From: Muribaculaceae bacterium Isolate-013 (NCI)
Lineage (GTDB): Bacteria > Bacteroidota > Bacteroidia > Bacteroidales > Muribaculaceae
Assembly: GCA_004102785.1 (NCBI GenBank)
Contig: SCEJ01000028.1
Coordinates: 1 to 40,827, forward strand
Direction: 5' to 3'
Length of the DNA: 40,827 bases
Within the stretch, counting starts at the first letter, position 1. Each line of letters starts with the position of its first letter. A program made the position numbers and the translations under genes. Below, piece by piece: positions 25,606-33,341 of this stretch. Under the pieces are notes generated by a model. It did not search any database, was not told where the DNA came from, and was given only the letters and a program-made list of their open reading frames with translations.

Positions 25606-27234
25606 TTAGAAATCGTATTTCTGAGCCATGGTAATGGCATTGTAAATATGGGCGAGATACTGCTCCTTGACTGTTTCCACATGCTGGTCTTCGGCCGGGA
25701 AACAGTTGGCGTCGATAAGCCCCTTTATGAATTTGTCGTATCTCGACGAAAGGAGCGGCTTGTCCCAGTTGTGACGGTCATCCGTGAAGATGTCGCCCGG
25801 GTCGATGCCGGCGATTTCATTCACTCCCGTGCGGAAGGCATCGTTGTTGAAGATGAACATCCCCGGCACGGTTTCCTTGACCTGATACATCCACCCTTTG
25901 GTGAGATTGCCGTTCACAACGTTGTAAGCAAACATCTTCAGATAATCGTCAAGCTCCTTGGCCTGTTCGTTGGTGATGGAATCGTAGTCATGAATCTTCT
26001 GGTCGGCAAAGCGTTCGAGCAGCCCCTCGTTGCCGGGCAGGCCCAAAGCTCCTTGATGCTTCGAGAGCACAAGATGAGCATAGGAGAAGAATGCTCCGAG
26101 CTTGTTTTCAAATTTGTCGCCGTCATTGATAAAACTGGTGCCGGTGAGGCGTAGCTGCCCGTTGTCGTCGGTCTCCACATTTCTGTACAGATATGTGGCC
26201 TGCTTTTCCACAATCGGTTCGGTAAAGAAATCGTAGGCCGCCGAGGCGCACATCAGTTCCACCACATGCGCGGGGTTTTCCTGCTCGCGGCCGCCGGTAA
26301 TGGTCTTGCCGCTGTTCATGCCTGTGACATCGAGTTTTGCCGATGCCGGCCATCCGATATGGTAGAGGCGTTTATAGAAATTGCGCACAGTAGGGTCGCC
26401 GAGATAGAACTGCATGGCGGCCTGAGAGTTGAGGGCGAAGTTATTGGAGTCGGCGATAACCTTGTCGGCTGATTTCTGCGCCGACGTCGGGGCGGTGAAC
26501 ATAAAATAGTCGGTAAGGAGAGTGGAACCGAACTTCACTTTCGAGAGGTCAAGCGAACTCGTGCCGTCGGAAAGGATGCTCACCGAGTCGCGCAGGGCGA
26601 TAGGCACCACCGGAATCGACGATGCTCCTGTGCCGCCGAAAACCGATCCGAACACAAACACGCGGGCGTTGCCGGAATTCTTCTGAATCAACTGCACGAA
26701 TTTCTGAAGCGCCTTTTCATGTTCCTTCACATCCTTGCCTCCGCGTTTGGCGTTGATTGCAGCCTCGATGATGCCGTGATACATCAGCATACTTCCCAGG
26801 TGTGTCTGGGCGCGATAGCCATGGTCAAGCTCGAAATTCTGCACTGTTTCCGGGTCAAGAAGCAGATCGGCCAGCTCCTCGTTGTCCTGCTTGCAGGCAT
26901 TGGATATGTTCGACACCTGCGACAGCACTTTATACGACTTGCGGCTCGGCGTGGAGTAATCGGTGAAGAATTTATAGAGATTCAGCTTTGCAGAAAAGAA
27001 GGTGTTGGCGTTCGGACGGCCGCCGAAATTCGACGAGTCGTTTGTCTTCACCTTATTATATAATTCCACCAGCCCTTCCACGCGGCTCTTGTTGCCGTTG
27101 CTCTGGTCGGTGTCAAGGGTCAGGATTTCAATCTCCTGGTCATCGAACATTCCGGCGGCGCACAGGTGCACGAACGCCTCCAGGCACCTCATGCCGGTGC
27201 CGCCGATGGCTATCAAGAATAATTTATCGTTCAT
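25606..27234 (-). CDS. Tubulin-like GTPase (Tubulin_2 type)
   Basis: 542-residue cytoplasmic protein. The tubulin/FtsZ-like fold is indicated by the N-terminal FLIAIGGTGMRCLEAFVHL (nucleotide loop 1), ILTLDTDQSNGN (residues 38-48, loop after strand 2) and the glycine-rich signature VFGSVFGGTGASSIPVVPIA (about 195-213), which corresponds to the GGGTGTG box of FtsZ. The C-terminal half (from about 300) is helical and unrecognised. Such tubulin-like proteins occur in signalling and conflict loci rather than in division. Whether it polymerises is unknown. ATG at 27234; 49 nt after the small membrane gene and 18 nt before the large ASKHA gene. Confidence 0.85.
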   Translation of the reverse strand: MNDKLFLIAIGGTGMRCLEAFVHLCAAGMFDDQEIEILTLDTDQSNGNKSRVEGLVELYNKVKTNDSSNFGGRPNANTFFSAKLNLYKFFTDYSTPSRKSYKVLSQVSNISNACKQDNEELADLLLDPETVQNFELDHGYRAQTHLGSMLMYHGIIEAAINAKRGGKDVKEHEKALQKFVQLIQKNSGNARVFVFGSVFGGTGASSIPVVPIALRDSVSILSDGTSSLDLSKVKFGSTLLTDYFMFTAPTSAQKSADKVIADSNNFALNSQAAMQFYLGDPTVRNFYKRLYHIGWPASAKLDVTGMNSGKTITGGREQENPAHVVELMCASAAYDFFTEPIVEKQATYLYRNVETDDNGQLRLTGTSFINDGDKFENKLGAFFSYAHLVLSKHQGALGLPGNEGLLERFADQKIHDYDSITNEQAKELDDYLKMFAYNVVNGNLTKGWMYQVKETVPGMFIFNNDAFRTGVNEIAGIDPGDIFTDDRHNWDKPLLSSRYDKFIKGLIDANCFPAEDQHVETVKEQYLAHIYNAITMAQKYDF

Positions 27235-27283
27235 TTGGCGATGTCAGTGTTTGCATTAGTGAGTCAATAGCCCTCGGTTGGAA

Positions 27284-27622
27284 TCAGAACCAGCTTGCGA
27301 GTTTGCCGCGGGTGCTCTTGCTGATAACAATGCCGAGAAGGATATACAGGGCGAATGCCGAGAAGGCGGCTATGCATGAGTGAATGAGAAACTTCGAGTA
27401 GAGAGTCGGTACTGTGATGGAGTTGACATTGACAAGGAAGTCGATGCCGAACGAGGCCACAAGGGTAAGGGCGCCGAACACCCAGAACCACACCTTGCGG
27501 GCCGCCACGTCGGAACGGTCGGGCTTGAATGAAATCATCTGCGATACAATCACAGCGAGAAGAAACATCGCTACAAAAACGATAATGGCCACCATGTAGC
27601 AGGGGAATACGGAGGTCTGCAT
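27284..27622 (-). CDS. Three-helix membrane protein
   Basis: 112 residues with three clear transmembrane segments: YMVAIIVFVAMFLLAVIVSQ (about 9-28), VWFWVFGALTLVASFGIDFL (44-63) and a third around residues 81-103 (CIAAFSAFALYILLGIVIS), joined by a basic cytoplasmic loop (FKPDRSDVAARK). No known family. Its place between the vWA-like membrane protein and the tubulin-like protein suggests that it links the outer and inner parts of the system. Confidence 0.72.
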   Translation of the reverse strand: MQTSVFPCYMVAIIVFVAMFLLAVIVSQMISFKPDRSDVAARKVWFWVFGALTLVASFGIDFLVNVNSITVPTLYSKFLIHSCIAAFSAFALYILLGIVISKSTRGKLASWF

Positions 27623-27675
27623 TTCAATATGTGTATTTAATGTTTTGGTTTTTAATTTTCAATTGCGGCACACGT

Positions 27676-29187
27676 TCATTTGCCGTTGACATGGAAATAT
27701 GCCGTATATATTATTTTTCCGTCAGGTTCGGTCGAATTGTGGTCATCGGGGTTAACAGCCTGGAGAGTGTTGCGAACGGATTCGGCCAGGGAGTTGTTGC
27801 CCGGCCATGCGAAAAGTTGATTTACCAGTTCGTAACGCGGAGTGGCCTTCTTCACAACAATATCCACACGGTAAAGGGCGGTCTGCCCCTCCTCGGAGGA
27901 GAATGTGCCGTTGAACTTGGGATCGAAATCCACAAGCACCTCAAATTCGCCGGGATTGTCGACCTCAGTCTTGCCCAGGCGCAGGAAGTCGTAGACCGGC
28001 ACCGCACTGCTGTTGCCGGTGTAATTCTCGTCGAACTGACTGCGGTACTGACCGGTTACGTCATACACTTTCAGTCCGATCTCATCAATGACATATCCGC
28101 TGTTGCAGGTGAGATTGAAGTAGCGCTCCGACAGCAGATGGCGGAAAGGCATTACTTTCATATCTTTCACAGCCTGCGGGTCAAGTTTCTCCTCCGCGAG
28201 CATGGCGGCATTATCAAGAATCTGCTTCCACGACTCGGCCTGCGAGGGATAGAACTCTGCTATCCACCCCTCAAGCACCCGGTAGGCCTGCTTTGTGCCG
28301 CTCTCGTCAATCATGGATACGGCATCCACCTCATTGGCGTCGTGATAGTTTCCTCCTTTGAAGTAGCCGCCCTTGTAGGTCACGGCGTCGCCGTCGGAAA
28401 TCTGCGTCTCATAGGAGCGCGACACCGGGAAGAGGTTGTTGGCCAACTGGAAACGGGTATAGTTGGCGTGTTTCCCTTCGAGGGCGTCGTCAATCTGCTT
28501 TACAAGACGCTGCCCGTAGTCGTCGAACACCGTGAAATAAAGGTGCTTGGGCTTGCCGTTCTCCACAAAGTCCATCACATAGAAGGTGATGTTTTTGCCG
28601 GTCTTCACCCAGTCGGTAAAATATTTCTTGGCATAGTTCTCAAGCTGTATTCTGCCGCCGGTGAACTCCTCGAAGTCGGTCATAAGGAATGCCGGACGCT
28701 GCTCTTTGAGAATCCTGGCGAGAGTCTTTTCAATCGGGGCGCTGGTGTTGTCGTATGATTTTTCCGAAACTATTCTGTTGAAGATTTCCTTGGAATCCTG
28801 GCGCCCGAGCGGCGTTATCTCCTCATTGGCCAGTGAGTAAAACTCGCTTGTCTTTGTGAGTTTGTTCACAATCCCCATAAGGTTGTCCTTGATTCCGGTA
28901 TCCTTGTAGGCGTGCTGCATGCCGTTTGAAAAGTCTATGTAAGCGTCCACGCCGCTGTCGGGCAGTCTCTCCTCATTCGGAATCTGCACCGCCACGAACT
29001 CCTCCATCTTAGAGCCGTCAAACCAGTCCGTCGGCGGCCACAACAGCCATGCCAGCAGTCCGGCAATAGCCAGAAATGCTGCCGCGCAACCTATTATCAA
29101 AGGTGCCTTTGACGAACCGCCTTTGCGTTTTCCATTTGTGCGCCGGCTCCGGGGTGCGGCGGCGCGTGTCTTGCGTGAAGGTCTCAT
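27676..29187 (-). CDS. Membrane-anchored protein with vWA-like metal site
   Basis: 503 residues: a very basic cytoplasmic start (RKTRAAAPRSRRTNGKRKGG), one transmembrane helix at about 29-50, then a large extracytoplasmic part. In that part DFSNG (Asp85-x-Ser87-x-Gly89), the segment NTSAPIEKTLARIL (Thr148) and AFLMTDFEEF (Thr170-Asp171) are ordered and spaced like the three MIDAS motifs of von Willebrand A domains. The last 130 residues look like a separate beta-rich domain (FEVLVDFDPKFNGTFSSEEG). The vWA call is mine from motif pattern, not a named family hit. It has its own promoter at 29276-29283. Confidence 0.62.
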   Translation of the reverse strand: MRPSRKTRAAAPRSRRTNGKRKGGSSKAPLIIGCAAAFLAIAGLLAWLLWPPTDWFDGSKMEEFVAVQIPNEERLPDSGVDAYIDFSNGMQHAYKDTGIKDNLMGIVNKLTKTSEFYSLANEEITPLGRQDSKEIFNRIVSEKSYDNTSAPIEKTLARILKEQRPAFLMTDFEEFTGGRIQLENYAKKYFTDWVKTGKNITFYVMDFVENGKPKHLYFTVFDDYGQRLVKQIDDALEGKHANYTRFQLANNLFPVSRSYETQISDGDAVTYKGGYFKGGNYHDANEVDAVSMIDESGTKQAYRVLEGWIAEFYPSQAESWKQILDNAAMLAEEKLDPQAVKDMKVMPFRHLLSERYFNLTCNSGYVIDEIGLKVYDVTGQYRSQFDENYTGNSSAVPVYDFLRLGKTEVDNPGEFEVLVDFDPKFNGTFSSEEGQTALYRVDIVVKKATPRYELVNQLFAWPGNNSLAESVRNTLQAVNPDDHNSTEPDGKIIYTAYFHVNGK

Positions 29188-29275
29188 TTTGTTATGATCA
29201 GGTTTATTATTATTTCAGCGTATGTGTGTGTGGTAATGTATCGTCTGTTAACGTCATCACGGTATTATATACTTG

Positions 29276-29283
29276 CAAAGATA
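29276..29283 (-). promoter_or_regulatory. Promoter -7 box before the vWA-like gene
   Basis: TATCTTTG on the minus strand, followed by an untranslated leader of about 80 nt before the ATG at 29187. The -33 box is poor. Confidence 0.5.
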
Positions 29284-29367
29284 CAAAAACATTCGTTATT
29301 TCCCATCTTCCGGTTGAATTTTTTCGTGATTCCGGTTGTTATGAATTCATTTTATGCTAAATAACAT

Positions 29368-29407
29368 ATTCCGCGCGCCAAAGCATAGCAACTCTGGCGC
29401 GCGGAAT
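29368..29407 (-). terminator. GC-rich hairpin after the first Sel1 gene
   Basis: ATTCCGCGCGCCA (29368-29380) pairs with TGGCGCGCGGAAT (29395-29407), a perfect 13-bp stem with a 14-nt loop. The T-run after it is weak (ATGTTATTT). Together with the promoter at 29276 it divides the locus here. Confidence 0.7.
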
Positions 29408-29430
29408 ACCGCATGACCAACCGGTCGGAA

Positions 29431-31005
29431 TTATTTTATTAACTGCAGGAGGGAGGTATATGCCGGCTTAACATATGCCTTGGCAGCCTCTTCGGCTTTC
29501 TTTTCCGAAGCCTCAAGGCCTCCCAGGCCATTACGGTAGCATTCTGCCAGACGTTTTGCAGAGTTCTCCGAAATCTGCCCCTGCTCCATGGCAAGGAGAT
29601 AATACTTCACCGCAAGGTCAAGATTCTTTTCAACACCGCGGCCTTCATAGTACATGTCGCCCAGTCCGCACTGCGCCGGCGCATAACCGGCGTCGGCGCC
29701 CTTGCGCATAAGGTCGACAGCCTTATCCTTATCCATATCCCTGGCCACATCCTTGCCCCCCTCATAAAGGCTGGCAAGCAGAAATAGCGCCTGAGGCGAA
29801 GTGGCGGAAGCCTCCGTAAGGAGCTTCATACCCTTCTTCAGGTTACGCTTGGCGTAGTCGCGGTTGCAGTATATCGCTCCGGTCATCACTTTGCCGTCGG
29901 CCACTTTGGCCTTGTCGACAGCCTTGAACTCCTTTAGAGCGGCATCGAAGTCCTTTTCATTGTATAGCCGCACACCGCGCATGTAGCTTACGAAGGGCGA
30001 GCCGGCGATGGTATCGTCAACGAGCCGGGCAACGCGCTTGGCCTGGCGCTCCATAGCGATGGCATACCAGTACATCGCCCGGTCATAATCCACCGGTGTC
30101 CCTACCCCCTGGCGGTAGTTTCCGGCGAGAATCCATGCGGCATTCTGAGCTTTTTCAGCCGCGGCGCGACGCATCCATTTCATCCCCTGCTCCGCATTTG
30201 GCATCATGCCGTTGCCGTTGAAATAGCACATAGCCACCTCATACATAGCCTGACGCTGTCCGGCCTCGGCTGCCTTGAGCATTATGTCGGCACCTTCGCG
30301 GGCATCCTTAGGCATCCCCTCGCCCCGGTTCATCAGGAAGCCGTAATAGTAGGTGCACACCGGCTCATTACGCTCATATCCCATCTTGAAGAACTTCGCC
30401 GCTTCGGCAGGCTTCTTGGCATTGAGGAGCATTACCCCGGTTTTCAACTGGGCTTCAGCCGAGCCTTTCGTGGCTGCGGCGGCATAATAGCGTGCGGCGG
30501 TGTTGATATTCTTCTCCGTGCCTATGCCGTTCTCATAGCAGGAGCCGAGCAGCATATCGGCGAAAATATCGCCTTTGGCAGCGAGTTCCTCCTGATTGCG
30601 GAATAATGCCTTGTTGCCTTTTTCAATCGACTTCTGATAGAGTTTTATCGCTTTCAGAGAGTCACGCTCAGCACCATTGCCGGTCTGATAGCAGAGCGCC
30701 ATGTTCCCGATTGCCGGGGCGAAATCCTGCCGGGCCGACCGCGACCACCACTGCATGGCCTCATGATAATTACGGTCGACGTGACGCCCGGTGTAGTACC
30801 ACAGGCCGACATCGTTCTGTGCGCGGGCGTCCCCCTTGCGGGCCTCTGCAAGCACATTCTTAATAGAGTCGGTAGCCTCCTGGAGCGTCTGCGAGGTGTG
30901 TTTCACCTGCTTTTTGCTTTGCGCCGACATTACAGGCGTTATGGCAAAAGCAGAGGAGAGAGAGAGGAGAGAGAGGAGAGAGAGGCTTATGATTATTTTT
31001 TTCAT
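29431..31005 (-). CDS. Exported Sel1-repeat protein
   Basis: 524 residues. A Sec signal peptide (MKKIIISLSLLSLLSLSSAF) is followed by about a dozen Sel1-type helical repeats across the whole length, for example NDVGLWYYTGRHVDRNYHEA, SCYENGIGTEKNINTAARYY and LGDMYYEGRGVEKNLDLAVK. Sel1 solenoids bind proteins, so this is probably an outer scaffold or ligand-sensing subunit. The signal peptide is encoded by CT-rich tandem repeats (30953-30985). It follows the second acidic protein by 47 nt and ends at the hairpin at 29368. Confidence 0.88.
   Translation of the reverse strand: MKKIIISLSLLSLLSLSSAFAITPVMSAQSKKQVKHTSQTLQEATDSIKNVLAEARKGDARAQNDVGLWYYTGRHVDRNYHEAMQWWSRSARQDFAPAIGNMALCYQTGNGAERDSLKAIKLYQKSIEKGNKALFRNQEELAAKGDIFADMLLGSCYENGIGTEKNINTAARYYAAAATKGSAEAQLKTGVMLLNAKKPAEAAKFFKMGYERNEPVCTYYYGFLMNRGEGMPKDAREGADIMLKAAEAGQRQAMYEVAMCYFNGNGMMPNAEQGMKWMRRAAAEKAQNAAWILAGNYRQGVGTPVDYDRAMYWYAIAMERQAKRVARLVDDTIAGSPFVSYMRGVRLYNEKDFDAALKEFKAVDKAKVADGKVMTGAIYCNRDYAKRNLKKGMKLLTEASATSPQALFLLASLYEGGKDVARDMDKDKAVDLMRKGADAGYAPAQCGLGDMYYEGRGVEKNLDLAVKYYLLAMEQGQISENSAKRLAECYRNGLGGLEASEKKAEEAAKAYVKPAYTSLLQLIK
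30953..30985 (-). repeat. AG/CT microsatellite in a signal-peptide coding region
   Basis: The plus strand reads as AGAGAGAGG units: one 11-bp copy (30957-30967) and two exact 9-bp copies (30968-30976, 30977-30985) after a leading GAGG. In the gene this encodes the Leu/Ser core of the signal peptide. Loss or gain of one AG pair would shift the frame near codon 12. Confidence 0.75.
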
Positions 31006-31052
31006 CGCATCTATGTTTTATACAAACTTCATGTGGTTGACCGGCAGGAGTT

Positions 31053-31697
31053 TCAGATAAGAAGATCGTCGGCGATATCGCCGCCTGCCAGATAGTCTTC
31101 GGGGTTGTCATACGGGAAATCCACCGGGCCGCCGTATATATCGGGTTCCACATACTCCCAGTCTCCGGGGCCGCCATACATCACCTCGACAATATCGCCA
31201 ATCTCTATTTCGGGATTATCAAAAATATCCGGCTCACCTGAAATAATGTCGTCAGGATTATCTATAATCTCGTCCGAGCCTATGGGCACATAGGTCAGAT
31301 CCTGTTCCGGCTCTCCGGGGATAACCTCCGGCTGTTCGTCAATAATGGCGATTTCCTCCGGCTGGTCATCCTCGCCTGCAACGACGTCGGGCTCCTCCGT
31401 AACATCGATACGTATCTCATTCACATCAAAAACCTCTTCTTCAGTCTCGGTCTCGGTATGAACAGCTTCTTCGGCTTTCGCGGGAGCTGCGGGCTGCGAT
31501 GCAGTGGCGGCGTCATCCTGCCACTCATCTTCAGGTGTATTCATCCCCTGGGCCGCCATGGTGCCGGCCACACCTGCCGCGGCGGCAGCAGCCATACCTC
31601 CGGCCATTCCGGCCACCTTGCGGGCCTTGCCTGTTTTATTGTCGTCGTTTTTCTTTGCGGCACCGTTTGCCGTTGAATTGAGATCTTTTGTTTCCAT
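31053..31697 (-). CDS. Gly/Ala hydrophobic segment plus acidic tail protein (copy 2)
   Basis: 214 residues. A Lys-rich start (residues 1-27) leads into GMAGGMAAAAAAGVAGTMAA, a Gly/Ala hydrophobic stretch that could cross a membrane or pack as a helix pair. The rest is strongly acidic with Pro-Asp-Ile-type repeats and a Tyr-Gly-Gly-Pro pair (VMYGGPGDWEY and DIYGGPVDFPYDNP), ending GGDIADDLLI. It has the same design as the protein at 37777-38628. No known family. It sits next to a radical SAM enzyme and has its own promoter (31736-31766). ATG at 31697. Confidence 0.72.
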   Translation of the reverse strand: METKDLNSTANGAAKKNDDNKTGKARKVAGMAGGMAAAAAAGVAGTMAAQGMNTPEDEWQDDAATASQPAAPAKAEEAVHTETETEEEVFDVNEIRIDVTEEPDVVAGEDDQPEEIAIIDEQPEVIPGEPEQDLTYVPIGSDEIIDNPDDIISGEPDIFDNPEIEIGDIVEVMYGGPGDWEYVEPDIYGGPVDFPYDNPEDYLAGGDIADDLLI

Positions 31698-31735
31698 ATG
31701 TCGTGTTTTGTTTGTTTATCGTTGTTTCTGTGATG

Positions 31736-31766
31736 CAAAGTTACATCCGGCGCCCCCCTTTGTCAA
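31736..31766 (-). promoter_or_regulatory. Internal promoter of the locus
   Basis: Minus strand: TTG at 31766-31764, a 20-nt spacer, TAACTTTG at 31743-31736. It drives the acidic protein and probably the downstream Sel1 gene. Confidence 0.75.
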
Positions 31767-31828
31767 GTTTTTTCACCGTTCTTGTGTGAAACACCTGCAT
31801 TTCTTGATGAAGTCACGGCCAAAAGCGC

Positions 31829-32845
31829 CTATGGTTCAGCGGCGACAAGCCGTTTGTAATGGCAAGTCATCAGCGAGCCGTCATCGTTACGCAGATGCAT
31901 GCCGTTGCCGCGGCATTTGTCGAACACGCCGCAGTCGGCACACTCTCCGGTCCGCATCCACGAATGGTCGCGGTAGCAGTCGAACCGGCGGCTCCACACC
32001 TCCCAGAAGGAATCCTTGTAGATATTACCCTGCGTATAGCTGCTGCGTATGCTGAGGCATCCCGATATATCGCCGTTGGCAAGCACCGAGGCGGTGTTGA
32101 GTCCGGCCTGACACCGGAAAAGATGTCGGCGCACCCTTCCCTCGTACTCACCGAGATACCCCTCGCAGGCATACGAAAGGTCGATTTTACCCTCCTTGCG
32201 GGTACGTACAATGAATTCCATCAGTTCGCGTAGCTGGCTGTCGGAAATCTGCAGCCCGCTGTTGTCTTTGGCGCGTCCCATCGGCACGATGGTGAAGCAG
32301 CGCCATTTCTTAACGCCGGCATCGATGAGCATCCTTTTCATCTCCTCCATATGCGGAAGATTGCGGGAGTTGACACATGTTATCACATCCCACACCAGAT
32401 GCGGCGCCTGGCGTATATGCCCTATGGCTTTATAAACTCGGTCGAAACTCACCGGACTGTTTCGCAACCAGTTGTGCTGCTCCGGCATACCGTCGACGTC
32501 AATCGCCAGCGAAGCCAGCCCGTTGCGCGAAAGCTCGCGCATCATAGGGCCGTCAATCAGCATACCGTTCGACACCATCCCCCAGAAAAAACCGCGGCGC
32601 GTTATCTCGCGGCCGCACTTCAGTATATCAGGGCGCACCAGCGGCTCGCCGCCAAGGGTAAACACCACCGTTTTCGTGTCGGGCTGATGTCGCTTCACCT
32701 CATCGAGCACAGGGAGAAAGTGCTCCAGAGGCATATCCGGAGTTTCCGAAGTCGTACGGCAGTCGCTGCCGCAATGCAGGCACTGCATGTTGCACCTGAG
32801 AGTGCTCTCCCAGAACAATTGCCTGAGTTTATATATCATTGCCAT
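31829..32845 (-). CDS. Radical SAM/SPASM enzyme
   Basis: 338 residues. The radical SAM cluster motif CNMQCLHC (Cys18, Cys22, Cys25) and the GGEP segment (LGGEPLVRPDIL, about 64-75) are intact. The C-terminal part has the many cysteines of a SPASM/twitch domain (RCQAGLNTASVLANGDISGC, then ECADCGVFDKCRGNG and a final TCHYKR). SPASM enzymes usually modify peptides or proteins, including sulfatase maturation and RiPP cross-links. The neighbouring acidic protein with paired YGGP motifs is a candidate substrate (inference). ATG at 32845 is only 8 nt below a promoter box, so the mRNA may be nearly leaderless or the ATG at 32839 is used. Confidence 0.88.
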   Translation of the reverse strand: MAMIYKLRQLFWESTLRCNMQCLHCGSDCRTTSETPDMPLEHFLPVLDEVKRHQPDTKTVVFTLGGEPLVRPDILKCGREITRRGFFWGMVSNGMLIDGPMMRELSRNGLASLAIDVDGMPEQHNWLRNSPVSFDRVYKAIGHIRQAPHLVWDVITCVNSRNLPHMEEMKRMLIDAGVKKWRCFTIVPMGRAKDNSGLQISDSQLRELMEFIVRTRKEGKIDLSYACEGYLGEYEGRVRRHLFRCQAGLNTASVLANGDISGCLSIRSSYTQGNIYKDSFWEVWSRRFDCYRDHSWMRTGECADCGVFDKCRGNGMHLRNDDGSLMTCHYKRLVAAEP

Positions 32846-32853
32846 GTAACTAT

Positions 32854-32884
32854 CAAAATTATTTCAGACTATTATACCATTCAA
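32854..32884 (-). promoter_or_regulatory. Promoter of the radical SAM gene
   Basis: Minus strand: TTG at 32884-32882, a 20-nt spacer, TAATTTTG at 32861-32854. The start codon follows after 8 nt, so transcription would begin at or just before the ATG. Confidence 0.65.
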
Positions 32885-32991
32885 TTACCCTTCTTAGGAT
32901 ATTTTCCACTGTCCACAAGATATATATTTTTCATTATATGCGGCAAGTAAATCGGCAATCAGTCAATTGCATCACACAACCCCGACCGGAA

Positions 32992-33305
32992 TCATTCAGC
33001 ATGAATCAGACTATCGATTATGATTTCAGCATTCTGATTTCCGCTTTGAGCAGCAAGCCGGGTAAGCCGGTCAGCTTCAGTCGCATCAACCTCAACGCCA
33101 CGCCCAAAACGGTAACATCTTGCAAGCCGCTCATATGCACGCCCACGCAGACAGGCCGTATATTCGCCATCCGGCAATTCATCGTCACATGGCACAGCGT
33201 TATAGCAGGAGAATGCCGCCTCCCAGTCGTGAAAGTGCTCATATTAGCCTCGTATGTGCCGCTCTTTTTAAGATAATGGTAAGCCGAGTCAATATCAGTC
33301 GCCAC
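32992..33305 (-). pseudogene. Broken Sel1-repeat gene
   Basis: Two frames together give one Sel1-like product. The first (from 33305) reads ATDIDSAYHYLKKSGTYEAN. The second continues from about 33240 as EHFHDWEAAFSCYNAVPCDD and includes the Sel1 repeat RLARCYRFGRGVEVDATEAD. A shift near 33237-33245 joins them; the second frame has a TAA just upstream and only a GTG as a possible start. The first frame also lacks an ATG. It lies 36 nt after the intact Sel1 gene. A sequencing error or programmed shift is less likely but not excluded. Confidence 0.7.
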
Positions 33306-33341
33306 ATAAGTAACTGTTCAAAAATATCTTATACCTGCGGG

